NCBI RefSeq assembly: GCF_029168945.1
Contig: NC_083601.1
Location: 21,232,160 to 21,296,159, forward strand
Source: Cannabis sativa
Lineage: Eukaryota; Streptophyta; Magnoliopsida; Rosales; Cannabaceae
Length of the DNA stretch: 64,000 nucleotides
Direction: 5' to 3'
Both the position numbers and the translations under genes were made by a program. Of this stretch, positions 24,624 to 37,200 are shown in pieces (position 1 is the stretch's first letter; each line of letters opens with the position of its first letter). The notes below the pieces were generated by a model. The model had not been told where the DNA came from, searched no databases, and saw only the letters and a program-made list of their open reading frames with translations.

Positions 24624-26041
24624 TAATAATTTTACGTTTTAGTTAATAAATCAGTCCATAAAAAGCAACAAAATCTAATATAATAGCTATGTATCATTTT
24701 CTTATTCGAAATTGAAAAAACAAGTTTTGCATTTTAGTTATTAAATCAGTCCACAAAAAGCAACAAAATCTAATCGCTATATCATATCACAAAACGTATA
24801 TGTTTCCTCTTACTAAAAGGTTCTCCTTTAAACAAAAAAAAATATAGATAGTTTTTTTTTTTTTATTTATTTTTTTAAAAGGAAAAATATAGATAAAATG
24901 TATAGAATGGAAACCGAGAACACCTTTCTTTCCTTTTTCGACTTCTTTTTTTTTTTAATACCGAAAATAACGGATGATCTCGTTACAATTATTTATTAAA
25001 AAAAATATTTATTGTTCAGAGGTCTAAATATATTCTTCATTTTTAATATATATTGATAAAAAGTATTTAATTATTGGGATGTTTAATAATATTTATATTT
25101 GAAAGACCGACGAAATCAAAATCGTCTCTCTTCCTCTCCACTATAGATTCGATACCACTTTTGTCCTCCTCTGTACGGATTTCTCGTCAGTGGCCACCCA
25201 ACAATATACCTCAATATTCTCCGTTTTCATCATATAATATTTCGATTTATACATTTATTTATTTGCAATTACACTTAAAAATATCATTGAATTAATTTTA
25301 GCTTCTCGTTGCATTGTTTGGGAGATCCATGAGTTTTGTTGAAAATCAGGTACTATTTGTTTAATTTTGATCGGAAGTGAAGGTTGAGGACGGGTTGAGG
25401 TGAGTTTTCGGGACCTGCGTTACAGGTATTTCTATTCTTGACTGTTTTAAAACTTAATTATGTGATATGTATAACACCGACACGAATAGATCCACTTTGA
25501 ACTTTATTTTGATTCTTCGACCAATGTATCGAAAGTTTTTGGCTCTTGTTTTTTTTATTTTGGGAGGAGTTTATATGGGATGACTCATTTGATCTGTAAA
25601 ATGGGTTTTGGGGTTAGCTCTGCAATTGATAATGATAAGCTCTCTGTTTTGTGAAATGGGCATGTGATTTTGTTTTTCCAGTTTTTCAGTGGAAGATGAA
25701 AAAACTCACTTTCTGTGAATTGGGGTTCGTAAAGTTTTATTTTTTCGGACCTAGGGACACGATTGCAGTTGATAATCTATGATAATCTCTTGCCTTGCCT
25801 TCCTTCGTGTGTCAGTGTGCATGTGCCCTGTTTGTGTTTGTGTTTTTTTTGGCATGTTAGGTTAGACAATGGACTGAGTGTTCTTTTTTGTGCATTCGTT
25901 TCATGTGCATCTTATGTTTGTTATATCATTTTTTTTTTTAAAAAAAAACGAGACAGAAAAAGAATGCAATAACTCATTTATTTTAAGTAGTTTTACCATG
26001 GATTTTCATCTATCTGTTTTATTTATTTATTTATTTTGTAG
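24624..26041 (+). promoter_or_regulatory. Upstream region, probable 5' UTR exon and leader intron of the TBL gene
   Basis: The sequence is AT-rich up to about 25080, then becomes richer in cytosine and thymine (25110-25240), as plant 5' leaders often are. A good donor (gaggtgagtt) lies at 25398-25405 and a good acceptor (ttattttgtag) ends at 26041, two bases before the start codon. A leader intron of roughly 640 bases is therefore likely. The transcription start cannot be fixed from sequence alone. Open frames at 25763-25972 and 25878-26195 overlap this intron and I do not regard them as genes. Confidence 0.5.
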
Positions 26042-26042
26042 A

Positions 26043-28928
26043 ATGAAAGGAGGTTTTTATGGACTAAGGGCTAAAGAGCTGTCTCTGGTTACCATTTTAC
26101 TTATGTGCACGACTGTTTTTGTGCTGACATGGAAGAGAACCCCGCTTCTTACCCCTTTTCCACCCCAAGGTGGATTGCAATTGACTCCAGGTTAGCTTAC
26201 ATAGAAGTATGTATTGTATTAATTTTTTTTTTTGAAATTTTGGTAAGTTCTTTTTGTTCACAAACAAGTTATTGCTTAATGTATGCTATAGTTAGGATTG
26301 ATGATGCTATAGTTAAAGTCTGTTTTAAGTAAATTTAGAAATGGTGCAAGAAGTGTATATTCAATAATAGCAGACTAGCAGTGCTCTGCTTTCGTAGGGG
26401 TGTGTGATTAATGTTATTAGTCCTTTTTGTATTGAGAATGATTATCTTGAATGCTCCTGCAGTTGGCTTGGGTAAAGAAAAAGTGGCAATTGCAGTAGAA
26501 GATTTTAAAAATGAAAAACTTGGAAAAGAAGAAATAGGAAACCAAGTAACAGAGAATGGAAAAGCGAAAACAGAAATTGAAAAAACTGGAAACGTAAAAA
26601 CAGAAACGAATGATAGTGAAGTAGTAAGGACGGAACTTGAAGAAAAGGGAAAAGAAGAAAATGAAAGGAGAGCAATTCCAACTCTAACAAGTCCTGTGCA
26701 AGGGTCTTCCAAAAGCAGTAAAATTGTGAGTGGCAATGATTTGTCACTTCCCATCAATAATAAAGGTAATATATTGACCTTTTGCTTTCTCGGCATAAAA
26801 TCTTAAATAGATAGTTCTTTGTAACCACGGACCCTGTTTCACTGATAGGCTCCACACCTACAAATTTATTTGGGGGAAAGAATGGAGAGCATTTGAAGTT
26901 TCTCCTTCCATCTTTTTCTCTCTTTATTATTACTTTATTTTGTATGTTGTTGTTCCCACTTTATTTTATCAAATACTAGTTCCAAATGTGTCTTTTAATT
27001 TTGTGTGCTTACATTAACGTGTCAATCTAGCTAGCTTGATTTTGTCTAAGGCAATCATTTTTGTTTAGTTTTAAATAATTGGGTCATTTTGCTAGTGGTG
27101 TTATTGATTTGCCATTTGGACATAAACTAGATAACATTATTTTTTAAAAAAAATCCAGAAAATGAAATCACTGATCAGTCCTACATATTTTTATGTCTTA
27201 GTGATGCTTTTTCTTCTGTGTCATGGTTCGTGTTTCTGGTTTATTTGGATGCACATAGTGGTGGTCAGTGAATGTTAAGAGTGACTAGAAACCTTTATTT
27301 TCGTCCTTGTTATATTGCTGAGTGATGTCTATTGTTTGTTATGTTAGCCTGCAATTATGGAAATGGAAAATGGGTTGTAGACCACAACCGGTCTTTATAT
27401 TCAGGGTTCGGCTGTAAGCAATGGCTGTCAGGGATGTGGGCTTGCCGGATGACACAACGTACAGATTTTGCTTATGAGAAACTGCGGTGGCAACCAAAAG
27501 ATTGTCAATTGGAAGAATTTGAAGGCTCAAAGTTTCTAAAAAGGTACTAGAACATTCTAAAAATGTTTTAATGTAGAGGTTAGAAATTCATGTGGATTAT
27601 GGTTCAAGGTTTTGTACAAAATCATTGAATCTGACCTAACTTCCCTTTTTTGGTTGCTCAGTCTAGCTTGCTGAGATGACATATGCAGAAAGATTGGTCC
27701 TTCACACTTTTCTTCCTAATGTAACTTTTTATGCGCTCTAATTATTATGGCATTGAGTTAGGGTGGTGGGGTGGGGTGGGGTGTGTGCGTGTGTGTTCCT
27801 GTTGTTGCCTTATGCTCAAGGCCTCTGCACATGGTATGACAACCGAAAGATTACACAAATCACAATCTCAGTGGAACTAATTTTTTGTTGTGGGTGTGCA
27901 TGATTTTCTCTTTATGAGAACAGATGCTGTTGTTCAGTACTTTATGTCACATTAGATTACCTCCTTCCTCACCGATTTTGATTTTTTGACTTATGGAGTT
28001 TTCTTGTAGATCTGCCTCCACATCTAATTCCACGTGTCCTTTTTTAAGTTGTATTTGAGTAGCCAATAATATGCAGGAATATGATGTTTGCATTGTTTTT
28101 TACAGGATGGAAAATAAAACTTTGGCTTTTGTTGGAGACTCACTGGGCAGACAGCAGTTCCAGTCTCTAATGTGCATGGTGACGGGTGGTCATGAGAGGG
28201 ATGATGTCATTGATGTTGGGGAAGAGTATGGAATTGCCCGTGCTTATGGCAATGCTCGGCCTAGCGGGTGGGCATATCGATTCCCCAGTACTAATACCAC
28301 CATTCTCTACTACTGGTCAGCAAGCCTCTGCTATATAGAGCCCATTGACAAGTCAAATCCAAATACAGAATATGCCATGCATCTTGATCGTCCTGCAGCA
28401 TTCTTAGTTCAAAATATTCACAGATTTGATGCTTTGATTCTGAACACGGGGCACCATTGGAATCGTGGAAAGATCAATGCAAACCGCTGGGTAATGCATG
28501 TTAGAGGTGCACGGAACACTGATAAGAATATACAAATGATTTGGAAGGCAAGAAATCTGACAGTTCACAGCGTTATCAAATGGGTGAACTCCCAGTTACC
28601 TAAATATCCTAATTTGAAGGTCTTTTATCGATCTATCTCACCTAGGCATTTTGTTGGCGGGGAATGGAACACCGGGGGAAGTTGTGACAATACCACTCCC
28701 ATGTCCATAGGCAAGGAAGTAGAACGAGATGAGTCTAGCGATTCTGTTGCTGCAGCAGCGGTGAAGGGAACAGGGGTTAAGCTGTTGGACATTACGGATC
28801 TGTCCCAGCTTCGGGATGAGGCTCATATATCCCGGTTCCACAGTTCAACCGGATCATCTGATTGTCTGCATTGGTGTTTACCAGGCCTTCCGGATACATG
28901 GAATGAAATTCTTTTTGCACAATTATAG
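26043..28928 (+). CDS. TBL: TRICHOME BIREFRINGENCE-LIKE protein (polysaccharide O-acetyltransferase family)
   Basis: Four coding exons, 26043-26190, 26463-26765, 27348-27543 and 28106-28928, splice with GT-AG borders and matching phases to 489 residues. Residues 13-30 form one membrane anchor after a short basic N terminus, as in Golgi type II proteins. Residues 50-150 are a low-complexity Lys/Glu-rich stem encoded by exon 2. Residues 151-216 form the PMR5N domain (cysteine/tryptophan pattern CNYGNGKWV...CKQW). Residues 217-489 form the PC-esterase domain, with the GDS motif at 226-228 ([10 protein letters not shown]) and the DxxH motif at Asp468/His471 (DCLHWCLPG). TBL proteins transfer acetyl groups to wall polysaccharides such as xylan, mannan or pectin in the Golgi. 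The short KELSL...anchor region and C-terminal [13 protein letters not shown] suggest the TBL14-16 branch, but I cannot assign the member or the polysaccharide. The start is set by the acceptor two bases upstream and by the anchor. Confidence 0.93.
27761..27781 (+). other. G-quadruplex-prone tract in TBL intron
   Basis: The intron between 27544 and 28105 carries four close runs of three or more G (gggtggtggggtggggtggg continuing one more g), followed by a gtgtgtgcgtgtgtg tract. This is the only such G-rich run I noticed in an otherwise AT-rich window. Confidence 0.7.
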
Positions 28929-29925
28929 CCTTTTTTGGTTGATTCTAAACCACAATATGTTTCCATAAGATGCCCTGAACAGCAGCAGGTAAAATGGAAG
29001 TCTGTGAATGCTTTACTGCCCAAGACAATTGAAGCAACGAATGGAGAAGAAAATAGCAATCGTATAAGTCACAGGTATTTGTTGATTGAAAGTAACGACC
29101 ATGCTAGTCCCCACGGTCTTGGCATTAATATTATATTCATGTCTAGCTGTAGGTAGTTAGTGAGCCATACCTACCTCGTTCCCGGTTTTGCTGATTCTGG
29201 TGTTTCTCTAGTTGCTGGAGTTGGAGACACTAGAGAGAACAACCATGTAAGTTTTTCTCAACTTTCAACCAAACATCAGGTTGATGATTTGGTCGTTTTT
29301 TCTGTTTAGGAGGAGAAAATACAGATTTTAGGACATTCTGAATTTCACTACCCTTAAATTTTATCAAAATGTACGATAAATGTGTAATTTATTTTGTGAT
29401 TATGTTCTATTCATGTTCATTTTTCAAAATACTCACTATTTCACTTTTTATTAGCTGTAGACCTTTGTCCTTCCTTTGAAAATTCTCTGACATTAAAACC
29501 ATTTGATTATCATATAATTTTAATTTTGATTACTTTACAGTTAACATATGTACTCCTTGGCCTAGGAGCACGTGTATGTATCTTTCTTGACTAACTTTTG
29601 CTTTTCTTTCTTTAGAAGAAACCATTGTAAATTGCAAACAGTTTTTAAAATAATTCAAAAAAAATTATTTAATGATAGAGAAAGATCCAACTGTCTAGTC
29701 AAACTTAACGAGTTTTATGGGAGGCGTAACTGGCCTGCTAAGAATATGACCCAAAACATCATCCACGTTATGTATGAATTTAATTTTTAGGGATATTTGT
29801 GGCATAAATACCACATTTATATATTATATTTTTTTTTACTATTGTTAGAGTATCTAATGGAGATGCAAATGAGTGATGTAAATGCAAAATATAGCTCACT
29901 TTATTAAAATTTTATGGTGATTCTA
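28929..29925 (+). other. TBL 3' UTR and spacer
   Basis: Ordinary non-coding sequence follows the TBL stop. An open frame at 28935-29156 has no recognisable domain and sits where the 3' UTR is expected. A MITE-like 'ctaatggagatgcaaatg' end lies near 29850. Confidence 0.5.
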
Positions 29926-30331
29926 CAATGCACCCCCTTAAAATGGATGTATTGATGCACCCTCTACTTGTTTCGGTATCTAGAAAAATTTTTTAGTCTA
30001 ATTTTTTTAATATTCATGTACGTTATAACTATTTATTATATCCTACAAAATTTTAAGAACTTCAGAATAATTTACAATATAGAAAACAATATTCAAAAAG
30101 TCTATTTTACACGCGTATAAAATAAAATAGTCACCCGTGCAACACACTGCTTGAACGCAATTTTCGGCGTGTTAAACTTTTTTAAATTTCTTAAAATTTT
30201 GCAGGATGACTTAAATAAGTATAATTTACATGACCATGAGAAAAAATTTGACTAAAAAATTATTTCGAATACTAAAACAGATAGAGATGATCGGTGTATC
30301 CCTTTTAAGGGGGTGTATTATAGAATTTCCC
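29926..30331. mobile_element. Mutator-type MITE with 10-bp target duplication
   Basis: The ends ggtgattctacaatgcaccccc and (reverse strand) gggaaattctataatacaccccc form imperfect terminal inverted repeats of about 90 bases. The direct repeat aaaattttat flanks the element (29916-29925 and 30332-30341). A 9-11-base duplication points to Mutator-like transposases. It lies inside other repeat sequence (about 29845-30430). Confidence 0.78.
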
Positions 30332-30613
30332 AAAATTTTATATTGTGATGCAAATATATCACATAATAAAAAGTGATTTAAATTTAGATCCAAATATAGC
30401 ATGTAAAATTTACATTATAATAAATGCTATATTTTTATATTTATTATTATGCTATTTTTAATATTTTATTATTAATTTTAGTTAACAAACTCTTTTACAT
30501 TAAATGATTTGTATTATTATAATTAAATTTTATATTTATTTTTGTATTATTAGTATTATTTTATATTTTTTTAATAAATTATTAAGTGGATATTAAATGA
30601 CATTAAAATTTTA

Positions 30614-30992
30614 AGCTAATTAGGATTTTTGACATGTACCAAATTATGTCCCCTGGACTTTTAAGGTCATTATTAATGCCTCCTGAACTATTGAGATTGT
30701 TGGATTTAAGGACTTTTGTTTAATTTCATTCAATTTTACTATTTCAGTGATTGTTTATGTACTAAACTATGCTCCCTAGACTTTGATATCTACCAAATTA
30801 TGCCCCTCGAAATTTGACATGTACTAAATTATGACCCCTGAACTTTCATTAGACTTTTTTTTACTAAAATTAGAAAAAAGTCCTTAAATCTAACAATCTC
30901 AATAGTTCAGGGGTATTTTTAACGACCTTAAAAGTTCATGGACATGATTTGTTACATGTCAAATTTCAGAGGGTAAAAATCTTAATTAGCCT
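30614..30992. mobile_element. Foldback MITE, complete copy (family 'ggctaattaggattttt')
   Basis: 379 bp with two arms of roughly 165 bases that are reverse complements of each other over most of their length. Both arms carry 'aactattgagattgttggattt'-type sequence. The 8-base repeat aaatttta flanks it (30606-30613 and 30993-31000), which suggests hAT mobilisation. Its transcript would fold into a long hairpin. Confidence 0.85.
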
Positions 30993-31498
30993 AAATTTTA
31001 CATCAAGATTTTACAATTATGCATTGAAGCACAATAGTAAAAGATGATGTAAAAATTATCAGAGAATCACTTTTTGTGTCAAATATACTTTAACTTTTAA
31101 TCCAAGTGTCGCTAAATCTTATTAAATGTGACTATATATACACGTGCCAAATAATTAATTGTCTACTTTCAATAAAAATTTATTAAATAATTTTAGAGTT
31201 AAAAAATAAAACTAATTCTTTCCAAAAAAAAAACTAATTAATAATTATTTAATTATAAAAATTAATTGATTTCAAAAAAAAAAAATCATATTTCTATTAT
31301 TCTTTTTCTCCATATTTTAATTTTATTGTTATTTATTTTATGATTATAAAAATAAAAATGAGTTGGATAGTTTAAGATTATTTTAACATGTGTTATTTTA
31401 CTTACCGAATCATCAAAAAAACATATGTATAAGTGTATGAAATTAAAAAAAAAAATAATATATATCACAAATACAGATATTTGCAGCGAAATTTTTTT

Positions 31499-31813
31499 AA
31501 AATTTATAATTGTTACATATATGACTCTAATAAAAAAAAGTGGCGGCAAAAATATCTTATTTTATAATTTTGTTGCAGACGTATCATTTTTTAGCTATTA
31601 AGTGTCAACTCAAAAATGTGTGGTGACATATTATTAGACTACGTATTAAATAAGCTAAAAAAATATATCGTGTGTTTCTGAGCTGACATTTAACAAGTTT
31701 AATTGACATTTAATAGCCAAAAAAAGGTACGACTACAACAAAATCATAAAATAAAGTACTTTTGTCGCCATTTTATTTTTATTAAAATTACATTTGTAAC
31801 AATTACAATTTTA
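31499..31813. mobile_element. Foldback MITE of a second family
   Basis: The left arm (31499-31615, aaaatttataattgttacat...) and right arm (31686-31813, ending ...gtaacaattacaatttta) are imperfect inverted repeats of about 115 bases around a 70-base loop. There is no coding sequence. I did not find a convincing target duplication. Confidence 0.7.
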
Positions 31814-32641
31814 CAAAGATTAGAGGAGTTATTTGTGAGAGTAATTCCTCTCACAAATATCCCTAATTTTTATTTAGGGGAGCAATTATAGTAGAAACAC
31901 TTCTGTTCTCTATATTTGGAAAGGTTGTACTTAATCCTTTTATATAATGATTGTAGTCTTGTATAGTAGGCATTTCACTATTTTTTTTCTTTCTTTTTTT
32001 CCTTTTTAAATAATTTTTTTTTTGGAAGACCTTTTTAAATAACTTAACTGTGTATTAAAAAAAAAGAGAAAAGCTTGCAACAAAAATTACTTCTACTGAT
32101 AAAGGTGAAAGTAGTGTTAAATTATAATTTCTATATTTATGCAATCTATATCAACGCCTATAACATTTTAGAAATTCTAACTTAATCACATTATTAACTC
32201 ATCAATATCTTTTATCAATGAAGAAAAAATTATTCATCAATAGAGAAAAAAAAACTCATCAATCATACAGTCCGAGTGATGTGAGCTGGCCCATCTGATT
32301 AATAATAATGGCTTAAAATATCTTAGTGTGTGATGATGGGTAAGACCACTATTAAGCCACAGGAAAAAAAAAAGTTAGGGGTTACATCATTTCTTAATTA
32401 TTGGTGCTTTTATAATGTATTAGGCACATTTTAATAGTTTTAAAGAAAAAATTGCACTTTCCACAAAATGACATAAAATACTAATTTTTGTAAAATTTTT
32501 ACATTTTATATTTAAAGTTTATTTATTTATTTATTATATTTTTACGATAATTTATAAAAAATATAAAAAATAACAAAAATATCACATAAAAGTAATAAAA
32601 AAATACAACATCAAAGTAATAACAAAACAACATAAAAAATA
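31814..32641. other. AT-rich spacer
   Basis: No gene or clear element was recognised. The stretch contains several long A and T runs and a 'catcaaagtaataacaaaacaacataaaa' type sequence similar to 33470-33540 and 53700-53800. Confidence 0.5.
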
Positions 32642-33455
32642 AGTTAATTAAGATTTTTACACCCTGAATTTGATTAAATCATGCCCCTTAAACTCTTAGG
32701 CTATGTTTGGTAGGAAGGATAGAGAGTTTAAAAAGGAAGGAAAGAATAGAGGAGTGGAGTAATCATTTGTTTTGTTTGGTAAGGTAAGAAGGAAAGATAA
32801 TAATTTTCAATACTTTTGTTTGGTATTAGAAGGAGAATTAAAAAGATGGAGAGTGATTTGTTAATAAAATTACTATTTTGTTAATAAATATAAAATAGGT
32901 ATGTATGAGAGAGAAAGTAAATTGTCAATTTTCCCACTTTTTTTTCACCCTCTCTCCTACAATCGGTCCAATAAAGGGAGGAAACAAATTGGTGGGCCCT
33001 CCAACACTTCTCTCCATCACTTCTCTCCTCTCCACTTCTCTCCATCCATTTATCCATCCTGCCAAACACATAAAAATATAATCCCTCCTCTCCACACTCC
33101 CTCCATTGCTCTCCCTCCCTCCTAAAAATCCTCCTGCCAAACACACTGTTAAGGTTGTTAAAAATGCTTCTGAACTATTGAGATTGCTAGATTTAAATTT
33201 TTTTTTTCTTTTCAATTTTAGTAAAAAAGTCTAACATGGATGAAATTCCAGTGGCTATGATTTAGTAAATGTCAAAGTTGGAGAGGCATGATTTAGTAGA
33301 TTTCAAAGTTTGGGGAGGATGGTTTAGTATATAAACAATCACTGATATAGTAAAATTGAATGAAACTAGACAAAAATTCTTAGATCCAACAATCTCCATA
33401 ATTCATGATAATTTAGTTATGTGAAAGTTCAGAGGACTAAAATCCTAATTAGCCT
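32642..33455. mobile_element. Foldback MITE (same family as 30614) split by a Tourist-like MITE
   Basis: The outer arms match 30614-30992. The likely target duplication is aaaaaata (left) and aaaaaaga (right), seven of eight bases equal. The element is interrupted at 32699-33148 by a second element with its own target duplication; without it the length is about 361 bp. Confidence 0.8.
32699..33148. mobile_element. Tourist (PIF/Harbinger)-type MITE with TTA target duplication
   Basis: 450 bp with ends ggctatgtttgg and (reverse strand) cagtgtgtttgg. The repeat tta flanks it (32696-32698 and 33149-33151), the standard target of PIF/Harbinger elements. One strand is purine-rich on the left and pyrimidine-rich on the right (ctccctcc repeats). 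The overlapping open frames at 32881-33215 are by-products of this composition. Confidence 0.85.
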
Positions 33456-34233
33456 AAAAAAGAATATACAAATAATAAAAAAAAAATAACACAAAATACA
33501 TCAAAAGAATTATATTTGATGTAAATAAAATTTAAAAAATAGTAACAATATTAAAAACTCCGTACAAACCATATTTTTATAATTTTATTTTTATTATTTT
33601 TGTATTTTTTTTTTATAATTATCCCAACTAAAAACTCAAACTTATACCATAAACTAAAAGTAAATCCACTAATTAAGATATTGCCTTATTAAGATTCTTG
33701 GGAGTGAATCAGTTGAAGTCCCACACGTTCCACCGGCCCAAACAATTAAAAAAGGAAAAAAAAGAAAGATAAAAGATATGACAAGCACACGTGGTTCCAC
33801 ATGGTACCTGCCACACTGGAATTTTCCTCCAAACGCTCTCAACATTCTAACGTTCGAACTTCTAGTCATAAAGTCCAAAATTAATATACGTTCCTCAACG
33901 GCAATATAGCCTGATCACGTCCACGTGTCACAATACTGTTGGATCATACTTTTGGCGTTTGGCCAGCTAGACCTTCTCCCCCGAGCTTGTGTGTATCGAA
34001 AATGAATACAGTACACTAGTACAGATAAAAAAAGAAAAGAGAAGCCTTTAAGCTTAGCTTACATTTCAAGGAAAGCATACCATTCATTCATATTATTTCA
34101 TTTCATATCCGTTGAAGAATAATACCTCATATTCCAAATTAAATATATACATTTTCTTTTTTTTCTTTCTCCGAACCCAACAAAAAAAAAAAAACCTAAA
34201 AAGTAATCTTTATTTTCTTGATTGTCCGTACAC
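33456..34233 (+). promoter_or_regulatory. Promoter and 5' UTR of the VWA gene, with two CACGTG G-boxes
   Basis: ACACGTGG at 33787-33794 and CCACGTGTC at 33921-33929 contain the CACGTG core bound by plant bZIP and bHLH factors. TC-rich leader sequence precedes the start codon (34140-34230). Light or abscisic-acid control is possible but inferred only from these boxes. Confidence 0.5.
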
Positions 34234-37200
34234 ATGGCGGAGGAATTCGACAAGGCTGTGGAAGATGGTCTCAGGCTTTCTAAGCGGCTTTACTTCGGGA
34301 AAGACAGAGCAGTGGCTCCACCGAAGCCGTTGCCGTCGATGATGAAGCCGGGGACTCACTCATACCTGCCGACGGCGCCGATGGTGTATGCGGTGATCTA
34401 CGACCCGGCTATTGTGGACAATCCAGATATTCCGAGTTACCAGCCGCACGTGCATGGCAGGAGTGATCATCCGGCGCTTATTCCGTTACATATGCACGGG
34501 ATTGAGCTGGAGGTGGATTGTAATTTGGACACGGCGTTTGTGAGGGTCGTTGGATCTTGGAGGCTTCATTGTGTTATGGGTAGTAAGAGCTGTAGCTGTC
34601 GAGTTGTGATCCCCATGGGTGACCAGGTGCGTAAATTTAATACTGGAGAATTTTGGAATTTCGAAAGTCAATGCGTGAATTTGGTGTTAGCTTACGCTAT
34701 AGCTACCTAAAAGTATTTGGGTCCCAGTTTAGATTGTAAAGTAGGAGTTCTGGGCCAACTTTGGTCCTTCATGTGGTTGAAAATGCTGAAGCTAGTTGCT
34801 GTTCCTAAGGCTGAAACCGAAAACGATAGTGTGATTCAATATGAATTAGTCCTAATTTTTAATTTAAAGAATATGAAAACACGAGGAGTTTTCTTAAATT
34901 TAGTTTGCTTGCTGGGTATTGTTAAATTTTCATATTCACTAGTTTTTGTTTTTTGTAAGAATAATAGCTCTATTGTCTCTCTCTTTGTTTCGTCACTGAC
35001 AAATGTAGTCCTTTTTGTTTGTTTTTACTGTTCTCAATGTGTTTGTATTATTTGGCTAACAGGGTTCAATTCTAGGTGTTGAGGTTGAGGTGTCTAGAAA
35101 ATCCTATCGTACGCAACTGGTAAAATTGGAAGACGATAAGGATACAGAAAAGTCATCTTCTACATATGGAGGTTTCCTGAAGCCCCATATATTTACCATG
35201 ACAGTTCCACAGGTACATACTTGTAATATTTTACTGCAAATTCATTCTTTAAGTTGGTTTCTTCTGTATCTGGGAATACATTAATTCATTTTTTTTTTAC
35301 TTAAAAGAAATCAATTCTTGTTCTCCTTGAAGGTTGACGGGGGTTCCATTCTCTCTATTAGCATGAGTTGGTCTCAGAAATTAGTGTACAATGATGGTCA
35401 GTTCACTTTGAATGTACCCTTTACATTTCCCGACTATGTCACTCCTGTTGTAAAAAAAATTTCAAAGAAAGAGAAGATCGAATTGAATGTGAATGCTGGT
35501 ACTGGAACTGAAGTGTTATGTCAGGCAGTCAGTCATCCTTTAAAGGTGCATTTTTATTAAAATTCTAAGGTCCTTTTATCTTTGTAATAGTCCTATTTTT
35601 CTTATTTAAATTCCTGATTTTTCAGCAAGTAAGGAGAAATGCGGGAAAAATGGGATTTTTATACGAATCTGAAATCTATTCTTGGTCAACTACAGACGTT
35701 AGCTTCTCATACTCAGTAAGACTCAACTTTACTTTTGCTTCCACTTCATCTTGATGTTGCTATATACCTACGTTATACAGTGGTGGACCCAAATGGGTCC
35801 TAGGCAGTTCAATTTTTTTTTAATATGCAATTTGATTTGTATTTTAGCCCTTTATGTATTTTACACCACATCCCCCCCTCCCCCCCGCCCTCTTAACATA
35901 TAATAACTATTAAATTTAGGCCCTTGATAGAATAAAGTTTAGAGTCGGCCTTCTGATCACTATATGGCTACTAACTTGTTCAATGATGGTCCTTTACATT
36001 GTAAAACCACTTGAAACTAACTGCAAAGGGATATTCAGAAGTGCATTTTTATTTGGATGTGTGCAGATTCCAAGCATTCTTATTCTAGTTTGTTTATGTG
36101 TCTTAGGTTTCTTCTGATCACTATATGGCTACTAACTTGTTCAATGATGGTCCTTTACATTGTAAAACCACTTGAAACTAACTGCAAAGGGATATTCAGA
36201 AATGCATTTTTATTTGGATGTGTGCAGATTCCAAGCATTCTTATTCTAGTTTGTTCATGTGTCTTAGGTTTCTTCAAGCAGCATTCATGGTACTGTTTTC
36301 TTGCAATCTCCATTAGTTCATGAAGCTGATCAAAGAGAGATGTTCTGTGTCTATTTATTTCCAGGAAATCAGCAGAGTAGGAAGGTTGGTTGGTCCTATA
36401 CCTCATTGAACTCTTATTTCTTTGGTTATTATATTTTTTTTTGCCAATATATTTTCCAATTTCTTTTGATTGTGTAGGTATTCAGGAAGGATATAGTATT
36501 TGTTGTTGATATAAGTGGAAGCATGCGAGGAAAGCCAATTGACGATACCAGAAATGCACTCTCTGACGCTCTCTCTAAGCTTGATCCAGAAGATTCATTT
36601 AGCATCATAGCATTTAACGGAGAGATTTTTCTGTTCTCAACATCAATGGAAGCAGCTACAACGGAGGCCATTGAAAGGGCCACTGAGTGGATGACTATGA
36701 ATTTTATTGCTGGTGGTGGCACCAATATATTGCTTCCTTTAAACAAGGTATGTTTTTCTTGTTCTCTTCAACTGGGATTCACCATATAATACCTTCTTAT
36801 TCTTGGTTGCACACGCAAGTGGTGCATTATTTGTATGCAGGTTTAGATAGATAAAAATCTGGCATTATTTCAAGGTCTTTCTGAAGTCTTTATGGTTTTC
36901 TGATTGTCCATTTCTGATTTTCCATGCATGTTTATATGCTCTGGAAATAATTAAGTTAAAGGAACTAGGATGATGTTTTGTGCACCAATACTCTTAAGAA
37001 CATTAGACAATAGAACAGTGAAAATTAGCCGAACAGCCAAGCAAGCCAAGAGTTGGTATTTTTGAATAAAACCAGTTGTGGAAATGAACAAACTATTGCT
37101 CCTATCGGACCCTATGATGCAGTGAGTGAGTACTCAATTCATGAATTCCCACAACTACCCCCTTACTCACCTATATATACCATCCAATTCCCCAGTCATT

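Noticed and set aside
26335..26796. Minus-strand 153-codon frame
   Set aside because: Antisense shadow of the Lys/Glu-rich TBL exon; its Phe/Ser/Leu composition is the mirror of that exon.
32881..33215. Three overlapping open frames
   Set aside because: Produced by the purine/pyrimidine-biased Tourist-like MITE.
34112..34342. Alternative upstream start in another frame for the VWA gene
   Set aside because: That frame ends quickly and lacks the VIT region; the ATG at 34234 leads into the family N terminus.
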